Shown here: in pieces, positions 41,190-52,302 of the stretch
Position numbering within the stretch: the stretch's first letter is position 1
Layout: each line of letters opens with the position of its first letter
Made by a program: the position numbers and the translations under genes
From: Labyrinthula sp. Ha
Taxonomy: Eukaryota; Sar; Bigyra; Labyrinthulida; Labyrinthulaceae
Direction: 5' to 3'
NCBI GenBank assembly: GCA_015227615.1
Contig: JAALGZ010000008.1
Coordinates: 806,001 to 870,000, forward strand
Length of the DNA stretch: 64,000 nt
The notes under the pieces: model-generated
Database searches by the model: none
Told to the model about the DNA's origin: nothing
What the model saw: the letters and a program-made list of their open reading frames with translations, nothing else

Positions 41190-43468
41190 GCGCAAACACT
41201 TCAGTGTTGTTGTTGGTTGTTCAGGTGCTGGAGGATATTTGGCTCGGTCAGGGGGCTTCCTTGATCATCGTGTTGAATGTGTTGGGTTGGGGAAGCATGC
41301 TGAACTTGGTTTACATGTGTGCTAGCGTTCATGATATTAGAGGGTTGTCCAGGGTAAACTGCAGAAGCATACAGAGCTTGATCAGGAGTAGCCTTGAGAG
41401 TATATAAGTCTTCGAACCGAATTAGAACCCATTGCCACTCAGGTGAGTCCACAAGAGCGATCTTCAGTCTAGGGAGTTCGTTTTCTTTGCCATCGTTGTA
41501 CTTGACTTTTAAAGGAATCAAGCCAGTGTGGGTGACTCTTATTTTCTGTTCATTAGGTAATACGACGTATCGCTCTTTTCTCATGGGATATACGGTGTGA
41601 CACAAATGAGAGTGTTGTTGGAAACCTCCAACTGTGGCAGTAGCGCCACTGTCAAGACAACCTTTAACAGGCTGCCAAGACCCCATAGGCACAAATATAA
41701 ATATCTGTGCCTTTTCTTGATTAAGAACCTGTCCATTGATGCCTTCAAATCTTCTAACTACGACGTCTCTTGCTCTGTTCGGGTCCCTTTGGTTCTGTTG
41801 GTATCTCTGCATATCACCTTGGGGGGCTTGTTGTAGATGTTGATTAAAAGTGGGAGCCGAGTTGTTGTTTGTGGGATAATTTCTTCTTCCTCCTGACCCA
41901 GACGAGACTTGTGGCATGTTTCTGTTATTTGCTGCTCTTAAAAATAGCGGTGGCAAACCGTTTGCCTTCCTCATTTCGTTGACGGGGCATTCCCTTTGAT
42001 AATGTCCAGGTTTTGCACAAATCCTGCAGTTCTTATCATATGCTGGTGCTGCAAGGACGTATTGCGGCGTTTGTTGGTAGGGTGAAGTCGCTTGTTGAAA
42101 GTTTTGGTAAGTTTGTACCTGAGGGAGATATTGTTGATTAGCATTTATGCTCATATTGTTCATATTCGGGATGTTTGAGTTGTAAGTTTGGTGCGATTGG
42201 TCGTACTGTATAGTCGGCGGGGGTGCGAAATGTTGTTGGGGAGATTGGTAAGTTGTTGGTGGTTGTATGCAAGGTGTTGGTGAGAATGGATATACCGTGT
42301 GGTGAGTTGTAGGCTGCTGAACTTTCATCACTTCTTGCATCTTAATATCGTCTTCCTGCTCGTGCATCGCCCACTGCTTTAGCTTTAGAAGCTGCTCCAA
42401 TAGTTCAAGTCCAGGCTTCTTATTCTCCTCCATCTTCTGCAAGTGCTCATATTGATCTTTATCGAGCAGTTTCTTCTGGGCTGACCTAACGAGTTTATGC
42501 AGCTGGTTGTACTCGTCAGTGTCAATTTCGAATCTAGCAGGGAGCTTTGATATCGCGATTTTTAGAACTTATTTTTCTATTCTTTTGTCTTTCATCTCCT
42601 TTAAAGTGACAAGTCTTTTTATTCCATTTATAAAGTGTTTCACTTGAACTCTATACGGTTTGTCCTCGGGCCATTTAAGTTGATTTCTCAAAATACGAAT
42701 ATTCATCTCACGTTTTTCATCGTCATACTCAGCTACTATCTGCTCTAACACCTCCTTAATGTCTTTATCAGTTTTAGCATCATACACGTCGCTGAGTTCT
42801 CTTATGACTTTGCCGTCTATGTAGTGTTGGATGGAGATATTGCTGGATTGATGTGCGTAGGAGTGGGTGAAACTTATGACGTCTTCAGCTGAAAGGGTTT
42901 TTAAAAAAGGAGGGTTTGGCGCACTTTGAATAAAAAAGGTATTGTTTGGGGGACTGCTAGTTGGTGTTGGGACGTTTGCTTTGCTCTTGTTGCTCGTGTT
43001 TGTCCCTACGGACTCGTTTTCTTCTTCGTATTCTTGCATTTCTGTATTTTAAATCTTCGATTTCTTAATGACGTGTTCTGATGAAAATGTAAGCTTTTTG
43101 ATAAGACTATCTTTTCTTCTTGGTTTCTTTCTGCTTAAAGACCAATTTAAGTTGTATTCTCTATTGCTTGCTCTGAGAGGTGTATCTGTAAAGCCCTTTG
43201 AATACCTAGGCGAGTTTGAATGTGTAGTTTCAAGATTTGATTCAGCTGCTTTGGGAGTAACAGCTAAAAGCTCTTCTCGAAAACTAAGATAAGATTTAGT
43301 GTCCTTTGAGTAAGAAGGTTCGCTTAAAGTTTTAGAAACTTTACGCGGACGCAAATATAATAAGGTTTCTTCAGCAGCTTGATCTACTAAATGCTTTCCG
43401 CTTTTTGATATCTTAAACTTCGGTATCTTGTAAAGTGTCAATGTAGAATCTTTCTCTTGTTCGAACAA
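41190..43468 (-). CDS. Retroelement Gag, zinc knuckle and protease region, right unit
   Basis: Same CCHC knuckle and DSGA protease motif as the left unit. Two residue differences noted in the Gag part. Limits are approximate. Confidence 0.8.
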
Positions 43469-43609
43469 TGATCAGATCCCACGAATACTCCTATAAATAC
43501 TTTGTCAATTGCAATGAGACGTTCTTCATATGTTTCGTGTTAAGTGTTAACGACTAGTCAAAACTATACATTACTTATAAACCTTATAACAATAACGGCT
43601 AAACCATCA
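43469..43609 (-). repeat. LTR 3 (5' LTR of the right unit)
   Basis: 141 bp with TG...CA ends, appearing identical to LTR 2. Just inside the element is the perfect palindrome TTGTTCGAACAA where a tRNA primer site would normally lie. Flanked outside by AAAT (43610-43613), the partner of the duplication at 28985-28988. Confidence 0.9.
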
Positions 43610-43734
43610 AAATGAAGAGTCAAACCGAAAAAAATTGGTTAAAAATCGAGTTCTAGCACTTCAAACATGTAAATACTTGAAGATGAACAAATATTTCACA
43701 CATTTATATGTTAAAGTCTAGTGGGGTGGATAAA

Positions 43735-44814
43735 TCATGAACGATGCCAAACTGAAATACTCTTCAAACCTCGTGTCACGGTCCAATCTAGATTGATTTT
43801 TCCAAGTATACTAGCGCACTTAGACAACTCTGAGGACATATCATTTGCGTCTCCAGCTGGACCATTTTGTCCAGCAAACATACCTAATTGTGCAAATAAA
43901 TTGCCATTATGAAGCGCAGGCAGTTGAACTTCAAGTCTACTTCTCCTGCACCTTAATGAGTTTAGTTGGATGAAGAAAAAAAGATGTATAAGAGTTGTTC
44001 TATCTTCATTTCCGCTTTTACGTATATATATGGAAATCTCTTCGTTTACACAATCTTTTTTCAACAAGGAAAAAACAAAGTGCCTTAAAATATTTCTTTC
44101 AGTTTCCTCTCCGAATGTGACCCCCAAAGAAAATCTTTTTATATGATTTAGTAGGTTGGTTCTAAACGCTTCGTGTAATCTAATTATGGTAGATCTATCA
44201 GAAAAACTCTCTTCTAAATGTAAATATGTAAGTTTTCTAAATCCTGGGAGAGGGAGTTTTTTACTGAGTGTCCAAGCTGAGTGCAAAGCTACAGATTCAA
44301 GTTTGATTTGTTTGAGGCTTTTGGTTTTATTTGATTTGAACAACTCTAAGAAGGCACTTTGAATTAAATCTGTTTGACCATTCGTGCTGAACCTAACTAG
44401 ATCTAGACACTCAAGTTTTTTTAGGTTTTCTACGCCAGAAAATAGCTCATCTATTTCTTCTTCTCCTAACGCTTGGGCTTCAAATTTGCACAAGCTTAGA
44501 TGTGTGCACTCAGGTTTATACAACTGAACCAATCGAAACAAAAAGGAGAAGTCTTGAGGAATATTTTGTGGTGAGATAAGAACTTTTTCACATTTTACGC
44601 TTTCTAAATAGGTTTTGAGAACTGTAGCTTGACTCTCTACCAGTGGAGTACGAAATCTATCGAAATTTATCTCCTCAATTTTGGTTGTACCAAAAGTCCC
44701 TAACTGAGAGTGAAAGAGAGTTAACAAATCTTTTTGGTTATCCTTTTTGGTAACTGGTCGAATCATGAGTTTGTTTGAGTGTATAGACACGGTTGCTTTA
44801 ATCGGGTTGATCAT
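43735..44814 (-). CDS. Unknown protein, possibly leucine-rich repeat
   Basis: 359 aa, intronless. The middle part has spaced leucine patterns such as CTHLSLCKFEAQALGEEEI, LKKLECLDLVRFSTN, LKQIKLESVALHSAW and FRKLTYLHLEESFS. These recur at about 30-60 residues and resemble degenerate ribonuclease-inhibitor-type leucine-rich repeats, but I cannot assign a known family. There is no signal peptide or membrane helix. It is divergent from the aldehyde dehydrogenase gene with 160 bp between start codons. A sense GCATTACC box lies 58 nt before its ATG. Before the retroelements arrived it would have been next to BolA, in the same direction. Confidence 0.55.
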   Translation of the reverse strand: MINPIKATVSIHSNKLMIRPVTKKDNQKDLLTLFHSQLGTFGTTKIEEINFDRFRTPLVESQATVLKTYLESVKCEKVLISPQNIPQDFSFLFRLVQLYKPECTHLSLCKFEAQALGEEEIDELFSGVENLKKLECLDLVRFSTNGQTDLIQSAFLELFKSNKTKSLKQIKLESVALHSAWTLSKKLPLPGFRKLTYLHLEESFSDRSTIIRLHEAFRTNLLNHIKRFSLGVTFGEETERNILRHFVFSLLKKDCVNEEISIYIRKSGNEDRTTLIHLFFFIQLNSLRCRRSRLEVQLPALHNGNLFAQLGMFAGQNGPAGDANDMSSELSKCASILGKINLDWTVTRGLKSISVWHRS

Positions 44815-44872
44815 GCTTTCTTATGTTTTGTAATATGTACGTTTCGTCTTAAATCTTAACTCACGATGCTGT

Positions 44873-44880
44873 GGTAATGC
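44873..44880 (-). promoter_or_regulatory. GCATTACC box, leucine-rich-like gene
   Basis: Gene-strand TTGCATTACCACAG, 58 nt upstream of the ATG at 44814. Only 36 bp separates it from the oppositely oriented box of the aldehyde dehydrogenase, so each divergent gene has its own box in its own sense. Confidence 0.5.
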
Positions 44881-44916
44881 AATTTCGTGTTATACATAAG
44901 ACTAAACCACAAGATG

Positions 44917-44924
44917 GCATTACC
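44917..44924 (+). promoter_or_regulatory. GCATTACC box, aldehyde dehydrogenase gene
   Basis: TGGCATTACCATAA on the + strand, 50 nt upstream of the ATG at 44975. Same core and flanks as the boxes before BolA and BUD31. Confidence 0.5.
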
Positions 44925-44974
44925 ATAAGAATTAATATAAAATTTCAGTGTCAAGCCACCCTATTGAAGAAAAA

Positions 44975-46558
44975 ATGATTAGTATAGCTAGAAACCTGCG
45001 CAAGCTTAAATTTTCCACTTCCACAGCTTTAAAACCCTTTTATCCAAATATAATATCCAATACGCCAATTGAACAAACAAGTTCAACACAACTAATCGAT
45101 GTATTAAACCCTGCAACCACTTCTGTCCTCACAACCATCCCAAATTCCACTCAAGAAGACGTATCTAAGGCAATAGACTCTGCTCATGAGGCATTTGAAT
45201 CGACAATTTGGCGATTGAATCCAACTCTTCGTGCTCAAGTTCTTTCAGACACAGCTGCAATTCTTTCGAAACCAGAAGTGCTTTCCAAAATCACAATGAT
45301 CGAATCCCTCCAAACTGGAAGAGCCATCAAAGAACTTAACGCTCAGCTAGGAAGAGTTCCTGAATGGTTTACATATCACGCATCACTGCTCCGAACTCAT
45401 GAAGGAACTGTTCCACCTTTTGCCGGATCAGCTGCAACTCCAGACGGCGGATTTCTCAATTTCGTTGAACGAGTTCCTTTGGGCCCTGTGGCCCAAATTA
45501 CCCCTTGGAATCACCCTGTTTTAATAGCCGTTAAGAAATTAGCTCCTGCTTTGGCTGCAGGAAATACCATTGTGTTTAAACCCTCTGAATTAGCTCCAGC
45601 AAGTGCAAATTTGATCATGGAAGTGATGATTGAAGCTGGATTGCCTGCTGGAGTTGTGAATTTGATACATGGAGCCGGGGCAGTGTCTGGAAAAGCGTTG
45701 GTGAAGGATCCAAGGATGAAGTTGGTTGATTTGACGGGAGGCACAGAAACTGGGAAGCAAGTTGGAAAAGTAGTTGGAGGCAACTTAAGTAGATATGTGG
45801 CTGAATTGGGTGGAAAAGCGCCTATGGTAATTTTTGATGATGTCGATGTAGGCAAAGCTGCGAATTACGCAGCATTTGGGTCAATGATAGCGACTGGTCA
45901 AACTTGTATTATGTCCTCGCGTTTAATTGTTCATGAAAATATTTTTGATGAGTTTGTTGAGAAGCTTAAGGTAAAGTATGAGAAAATAAAACTTGGAAAT
46001 CCGCAAGATGAGTCTACACAGATGGGTCCTGTTATTTCCAAACCTCAGTTGGAAAGAGTAAAGAAGTTTGTAGAGCTTGCAAGGGAAGAAGGATGTGAGG
46101 TAATAACCGGTGGAGAAGAGGTTGATTTAGGTGGCGACTTTTCTAAGGGATATTTTTATAAGCCTACTTTGATCCGTGTACAAGGTCATGAGAGAGTAGC
46201 GCAAGAAGAAGTCTTTGGCCCTGTTGTTGTGGTATATAGTTTTGGTGGCAAAGATGACGAGGCTGATGCAGTAAAAAAAGCTAATGATTCAGAATATGGT
46301 TTGGCAGCAAGCGTATTTTGTAAGGATGGTCAGAAAGCATTAAGAGTAGCAAGACAGTTTAATGTAGGTATTGCTTGGGTTAATGATCATCATAAAAATG
46401 ATCCGAGCAGTCCCTGGGGAGGAATGGGAGCTAGTGGATTAGGTAGAGAGAATGGAAAGGAGGCATTCTTGCAGTACTCTCAAACAAGGAGCGTTGTAAT
46501 GAATCTGCAGAAAGGAGATTTTGACTGGTTTGAGCAGAAAGATGCGCGGTATGGCTAA
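44975..46558 (+). CDS. NAD(P)-dependent aldehyde dehydrogenase (betaine/aminoaldehyde-like)
   Basis: 527 aa from the first in-frame ATG at 44975; the frame is open upstream without an ATG. The N-terminus MISIARNLRKLKFSTSTALK is basic, hydroxylated and free of acidic residues, as in a mitochondrial presequence. Family hallmarks are complete: PWNHP with Asn179, the cofactor segment GNTIVFKPSE, the general base Glu277 in ELGGK, and the nucleophile Cys311 in GQTC. PWGG near the C-terminus is also usual. The sequence resembles the ALDH9/betaine-aldehyde group more than class 1/2 enzymes, but the substrate is inferred only. Oxidation of aminoaldehydes for osmolyte or amino-acid metabolism is plausible. 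Divergent from the leucine-rich-like gene. Confidence 0.85.
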   Translation: MISIARNLRKLKFSTSTALKPFYPNIISNTPIEQTSSTQLIDVLNPATTSVLTTIPNSTQEDVSKAIDSAHEAFESTIWRLNPTLRAQVLSDTAAILSKPEVLSKITMIESLQTGRAIKELNAQLGRVPEWFTYHASLLRTHEGTVPPFAGSAATPDGGFLNFVERVPLGPVAQITPWNHPVLIAVKKLAPALAAGNTIVFKPSELAPASANLIMEVMIEAGLPAGVVNLIHGAGAVSGKALVKDPRMKLVDLTGGTETGKQVGKVVGGNLSRYVAELGGKAPMVIFDDVDVGKAANYAAFGSMIATGQTCIMSSRLIVHENIFDEFVEKLKVKYEKIKLGNPQDESTQMGPVISKPQLERVKKFVELAREEGCEVITGGEEVDLGGDFSKGYFYKPTLIRVQGHERVAQEEVFGPVVVVYSFGGKDDEADAVKKANDSEYGLAASVFCKDGQKALRVARQFNVGIAWVNDHHKNDPSSPWGGMGASGLGRENGKEAFLQYSQTRSVVMNLQKGDFDWFEQKDARYG

Positions 46559-47049
46559 GACGCATTTTCGGTAGACAGTAACTTCGTTTTGAAATCTTGA
46601 AGATTAGGTCTAATCTATTAGTAGCAAGTAGAGTAATCTGTTACCGCTGAATAAAATCTTAAAACTAAAGCTCATATTCTACATATCTGTAAATTTATTC
46701 TTTTGTCACAGCTTTCGTAGCTTAAGTTCAAATTTGAAGATAAAGCTAGTAATGTCATAAATTCAGCAGTATTTGGGTGCAGGTTAAATGCTAACATTTT
46801 AACAAACATCTCCGAGGCGCCGACCAAGGCAAAAAAGAAAATGCTATTATTCATGACGATTTTAAGAAAATACGGAAGCAACTACCAACTGGGACAATAA
46901 TCAAAGAAATAAAATTAATCTGTGATCAATGACTTGGGTTACTCCCATACTAAATTTTGTCGTGAATAATGAAAACTTGGCTTTTACCATGGTTAGAGCT
47001 TCAAATTTCAGATTTAGAAGACTGTATTATTAAAGATTGGAGGATGGTC

Positions 47050-47275
47050 AAAATCAAACCCATTATGACTCACAGGAACCATTCTGAGTTTTCAAAAACC
47101 TTATAGCTCACTCATGAAACTCAATTTTCTCAAGCCATTTTGATTTACTTTCTCACTCAAAAATCCTTAATCAGTTCCTCATTCCACACTCAAGATATTG
47201 TGAAATTTACCTCCATCACTAGGAAAATTCCCCAGAACTCTCAATGAGGCTACAATGAGAACCCACTCTGCACCT
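47050..47275. repeat. Truncated copy of the MITE-like family
   Basis: The right end CCCACTCTGCACCT and the preceding CTCAATGAGG...CAATGAGAA match the right end of the element at 16608-16968, and the interior shares TCAAAAATCCTTAATCAG-type words. The left inverted end is missing or too decayed to see. Confidence 0.45.
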
Positions 47276-50200
47276 CTGACTATGGCTGTCATTTTCTTAA
47301 TGGAATATTGTAAACCAAGCAAAAAATTTCTTTGAGCTCGTGTTTCTCTCTAATTATACTATCCACAATGATCATTTGGTCACACAGTGAACTCACAACA
47401 AGGACTTTTATAGATATGCCGTTGGACCCAGTGTCGATAGTCCTAGATTAGGAGTCCTACCTGGGACATGAAACTTTTTCAGAACAACTTTCTCCTTTAT
47501 CTTTTACAATGCTTTCGTATCCCATAAATCATGAATCTAAACCTTGCGCATGAGTATTGGCAGGCTAAAAAAGAGAGTAAGATATTTTGATTGAATGCAT
47601 GATCAGGACTACTGTTGTTCCATAACTAGAATTCTAAGGTGCATAAAAAAATAGTCATTTCCTGTTTAAAAGAACTAAACCCTATGTGAACATGATAAAC
47701 TACTTTCATCAAAGCGCTAGTGCTTTTGACGAAGGTAAATTTCGTGTTTCTGGCTTCATGATATCATGTTTCTTGGAAACAGTACTTTTGGTATTAGTAT
47801 TTAGAGCTCATTGAGTTCCGATTTGAAATTATGAGTCATGGAACATATCTTAAAAAGTTCTGTTCTTGAGCAATAATGAAAGCAAATCCACTTATTTTTC
47901 AAAGGTTTCCTATGGATATTAAGAAACTTCAGCTTCCTAGATGTCATTAATGAGAAAAAACTCAAGCAAATTAGGTAGTTACCAAAAATCCTACTTTTTA
48001 GATTTGTATAGGAATAGTTTCTCCAAAGTAATTCTTAAAAAAACAAATTGCATAGTTAGATAAGAATCTGAGAGAAAGAACCTATGCCTCGAAAATTGTG
48101 GCATTGTACACTGAAAAGTTTCCTCATTGGATAATAGCCGTGTTAGCCTCTCTATTGATTGTGTTACCGAGTTTCAGAACAACGTGGGTGTTAAAAGTCT
48201 TAAAACGAAAATGGGATTAAATGAAAATCATTTGAAATATAGAAGGAGTATTTAATAAAACTTTTTTTGATCAATCGGGGGCATTCCTATCAATATATAA
48301 ACCATCCATAGCCAGGCTTATACTTCCCGTCAAAATATAGCGCATATAAATCAGAGCCTCTATTTACCGTAAGATGCTTTCATCGTGTTTGAAATTATCC
48401 AGTGTTTTCTTAGTGCAGGTTTTGTAGGAACAGGGGTAATAGAATTTGCATGGTATTTTATTTCTCATTATAGCCAGGGCTCAAACCTGTTGAGTGATCC
48501 TACTTCCTCAGCACTAAGTCATACCCCTACAGAGTTTTCTATGACTGTACTAGTCATGGAGGGTGTCCATTGATCTGAATAAGATGTTTCAATAGATATC
48601 ATACTGCTGAATAGCTGAATTGTCATGATATTATTCTTTATTTTAAGTAAGTTTATTAGCTTGCTGTATTTGTCTTAGACTACATGAATCCAATTATGCA
48701 GCTACTGCTACTTAAGACAAAGGTCTGATAAAGAATTACTTGAGGTTATTCAATCACAAGTATGATATCCTCCCCAAACGATGAATATCTTGCAATCTCA
48801 TTTAGGTCACTCTTACATATAACCTTGCCCATCGTGATATTGTGACCAGTTGATTAATTCCGCCTTTTAGTGATTAACACGTGAGCTACAAATCCCTACA
48901 AGCTGTAGGAAGCTTAGAATAGAGTCTAAATCAACGTGAAACTTGATATTGAATGCCGAGATAGTACTGTTATGCTTAACTTAAGAGCTTTTATTTTGAA
49001 AAATAAAACGAATTTCAGATTTTGATTACGGGTTATCTTCCGGAGTTTTTTTCATTACTGTCATCATTATGAAACTTCAGCATCTCTTAGATTAATTTTG
49101 TTTCCCCTTTTGAAATACGCAATTCTTAGGTTATCTGTAGCTAAAGTACATCTGCTTAACAAAATTTTAATACTTTCTAGATATAGAGGCTCATGACTTG
49201 AATTTCTGAATGCATGAGAAACTTACTTAATATAAGCTTACTATTGCCAACTGATGGTAAAATTTTATGTGGTTATGTTCAAGAAATACTGAGTGAGATT
49301 TGTGACGGTGGAATATACATGCTTTGACTAGTTGTATGTTCTAATATGCTTACTGATCAACTATGTCGTATGTTTCGGGGGACCCAAGTACTAGACGATT
49401 TGAGAAAGGGATACTAAGCTATTTTCAAAGCAAGTATTTCTCTAACAACAAAGGTTGGGTGAGCATTTGCAGTAGCCAATCAAATCTAGTATTTTCTATT
49501 CAATACTTAGGTTGAGACTAAAATAATAACCATTATCTTAAATTTTTAGAAAGCAGTGTTCTTTGCTGTTTTATAATGATCTTATTCAACTTCAATAGAA
49601 AAGGATTTCGCAATCCTTTTGTTTACATAAGTAGACTATCATTAGGCTCTCAGTCAAGTTATAACACGTGCTCTGAGATGGCACGATCGGTGAATAGTAT
49701 GTTCAGACTAGATAAATGGAAAAATGTTTACCTCTTTTAAAGAAACGTGAAAAGCCTAAAATTGTTGCACTCTCCATTTTTCAAAACTAGTCCAGCCATC
49801 TCTTTATTTCATCATATCTATTCCTTATATTTAGATCACATAGTAGGAATCAAACTCATCAATCTAATTTCCAAGCAGTTAAAGGATAGGGAGATTAGAG
49901 TTTTCGGGAATGAATCTAAGCTTACGTAAGGTTACATTGAGATTATTCACAGTTTACTGGAGAATTAGAAATGATAAATATTCTCTTCCACTCCAAGGCC
50001 TCATACACATTGAAGTATATTTTAGTAAGCTATCCGTATTATGGGAGACTATATCTGGTAAGAATTAAAACAAGATTGTCATCAGCTAACTTTTTCTTGT
50101 CGTTGATAAGATCATTAGCTCAAAAATAGCACTAAATTTGCAATAGAATGTGAAATGGAAGAAAGTTCATCTCTTTTCATAAGTTTGGAATCTCTATTAA

Positions 50201-50803
50201 GGTATTTTGGAGAAACCATGACCATAGAAGTGCAATAGAAGAATTTAAGCGGTTAATCTCAATGAAAGCACTTGATTTGAGCACTAAGACATGAGCTTTT
50301 ATCAGGTGAAATAGGAAAATACTTTTCTACATATGTGATGGATTCTATGTACTGTGAACGTACAAGATCTAGTATTGAGATCAATACATCATCTAAAATT
50401 ATTTTACATTTGACTAGAAAGTTCCTAATGCCAAGAAAGAGGTGACAGAAAAGGTCATTCCAAACTTAAATATTTAGAAAAAATCTTTGATTTAAACTTT
50501 AAGTAGATGCGCAGAACAGCAGAGAACAAAATATGTCATGTTTTTAATATTAAAGAAATAGCCCTTCATTGACAAACAAATGACTGATTTTCATGAATGC
50601 AACTGCTGGAAACTAACTATAAGTGCTTCGTTAAATGCTGCTTTAATTATATTTACATATTCATTTTATACGGTGAATGTCTCAAGCAAACTATATAACT
50701 CTTGCATTTTCTGAATTAGATAAAAGTTCATGTTGCTTTCTTGCATGCATGGTACTATAACATATCGTGGCGCAATATTATACTGAACTCCAACATGAGA
50801 TGC

Positions 50804-51087
50804 AGCACTCCAGAGTGAGGAAAGTAGCTTACTTAGGTATTAAAAATCTTTAAGAAAAAATCATTTAAAGTTAATTATTAAAGTCTTGAGGATCCGCAAA
50901 ACTCAGCCAGGAAACTCAAAATCCTCACTCTATTTCTGAATGAATTCTTGAATAAGTTTCTCAGTTATTTCCTCAATACGTTCCTTATTTATTTCTCTCT
51001 TAATTTGATATTGAAACTCGCTCAGTTAATAGAAAGATTTCTAATTAACCCTAATGAGCTCTTAATGAGGACTCGCACTATATCCCT
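50804..51087. repeat. Diverged copy of the MITE-like family
   Basis: Left end AGCACTCCAGAGTGAGG; right end TTAATGAGGACTCGCACTAT then ATCCCTA. Interior words such as GTTCCTTATTTATTTCTC and CTCAGTTAATAG match the copy at 16608-16968. The inverted ends have drifted apart. It lies about 300 bp before the Spc25-like gene. Confidence 0.45.
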
Positions 51088-51385
51088 AAAGAGAGGTATG
51101 CTTCTCAGCAAAGTAAATTAGGTAAAATCGTTTATTAAAGGTCTTTTGTTATAGTTCATTTTGTATTTCCCCCAAAAAAGTCTTGATTTAGTTGGAAGGC
51201 TTTGATGGTATCACACTCGCTAGCATAAAGGGAGCAGCCTTCTGTATAGTTTTTATTTTTTCATAGTTTGTTTGTATTGGAACAATTACGTTAGGCTTAC
51301 GTTAAAATTTCAAGTTTTGGGCAATTAAGAAATTAGAGTGAAATAAAACACCTAGACAGAAAATAGAACGAGAAAATCTCTACGA

Positions 51386-52219
51386 ATGAGTGTCAAGTAT
51401 AATCGCATGGAAATGAGCGAATTGCGCTCACCTACGAGTCAAGTCTCTAATTTATGGTCTGAACCTGAGGAAGAACCTTTCTATGAAGGAAACGGAGTGT
51501 CAGTGAGTTGTAACAAACGTCCCTCCCGACGAGATTACATGGACTCAGATGAAGAAGCCCAAATGTCAGTCATAGAATACGAAGAGAAAGTTTCAAATTC
51601 AGCGAATATAGGCGAAGAATTAGAAGAAATTTTAATAAAAGCTAGAGATCAGTTTCAGCAGTATAGAGATGAAGCTGATCTGGAACTATTGGAGAGAAAA
51701 GAGAGGATTAAGTTTCTTGAGAAGCAAATACACCAAGATAAAAAAGAAGTTGAAAAGTACCAAGAAGAATTTTCAATAATTGATAAAGAGGAGAAAATAT
51801 CGAGAGAGAATCTGTTGAAATGTAGTAAACTTCTTCAAGTATATCAGGAAAGTGTTGTTTCTCAAGGTCAGGCTGAACAGAGTGAAAATGTAGATCCTAA
51901 AAGAATAATAGAAAATATATTGAAAGAAGTTAAATCAAGGATGGGGAATATTTTGCAAGAAGATAGGTCATTAGAAGATTTTCTTGGTTTGACAGTCAGA
52001 AAGCGGGAAGATGAGATGGAACTTATTTTTAACAACGACAGCACAAGAAAAATCTGCACAATATCTTGCACAAGTACAGTTGATGCTAAGTTTAAAGTGA
52101 AACCAAAAAGCTTTGAAAATGTGTTACCTGAAGAATATAGAAAAGAGATAACTTGTGGAGAAAGGGAGTTAATAAACGTTGTAACTGGAATATGCAGGTC
52201 TCTAAGTATTGCTGCCTGA
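51386..52219 (+). CDS. SPC25: Probable kinetochore protein Spc25
   Basis: 277 aa, UGA stop, intronless. A Ser- and acid-rich N-terminus of about 75 residues is followed by a coiled coil (about 76-165) and then a small globular domain (about 190-277). That domain opens with LEDFLGLTVRKREDEMELIFNN, close to the Spc25 pattern where LGL-x-I-R is followed by a hydrophobic strand and F-x-N. It closes with a helix (INVVTGICRSLSIAA) like the family's final helix. Spc25 pairs with Spc24 to anchor the Ndc80 complex at the inner kinetochore. The domain order and length fit, but the sequence is divergent, and Spc24 or another coiled-coil protein remains possible. It is convergent with the zinc-finger gene, 83 bp away. 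Confidence 0.55.
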   Translation: MSVKYNRMEMSELRSPTSQVSNLWSEPEEEPFYEGNGVSVSCNKRPSRRDYMDSDEEAQMSVIEYEEKVSNSANIGEELEEILIKARDQFQQYRDEADLELLERKERIKFLEKQIHQDKKEVEKYQEEFSIIDKEEKISRENLLKCSKLLQVYQESVVSQGQAEQSENVDPKRIIENILKEVKSRMGNILQEDRSLEDFLGLTVRKREDEMELIFNNDSTRKICTISCTSTVDAKFKVKPKSFENVLPEEYRKEITCGERELINVVTGICRSLSIAA

Positions 52220-52302
52220 AAATACTATACACCTTTGCAAGAAATAGTGTACTCTAATCCTTTAGTATAGATATCGTTTTTTTTCTTAGAATAGTTTCCT
52301 CT

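Larger units (their letters stand above)
36229..43609 (-). mobile_element. Ty3/gypsy-type (chromovirus-like) LTR element, right unit
   Basis: Same organisation and length as the left unit (repeat period exactly 7,240 bp) with roughly eight to ten base differences spread over the unit, three of which change a residue in the compared frames. It looks broken to the same degree, with about six breaks. The right end is followed by AAAT, matching the left flank. Its 5' LTR lies 125 bp from the stop of the leucine-rich-like gene. Confidence 0.9.
46559..51385. other. 4.8-kb intergenic desert with two decayed repeat copies
   Basis: No convincing gene; short frames (for example near 46.7, 48.4 and 49.8 kb) have random composition. 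Two diverged copies of the TGCAGAGTGAG inverted-repeat family lie at about 47050-47275 and 50804-51087. Confidence 0.55.

Noticed and set aside
28989-43609. Tandem units as a plain assembly duplication
   Set aside because: Several base differences distinguish the units and one LTR, and the flanking AAAT supports a genuine insertion; only long reads could fully exclude an artefact.
44948-44974. Non-ATG upstream start for the aldehyde dehydrogenase
   Set aside because: A GTG start is unlikely in a eukaryote; the ATG at 44975 gives a good mitochondrial-type presequence.
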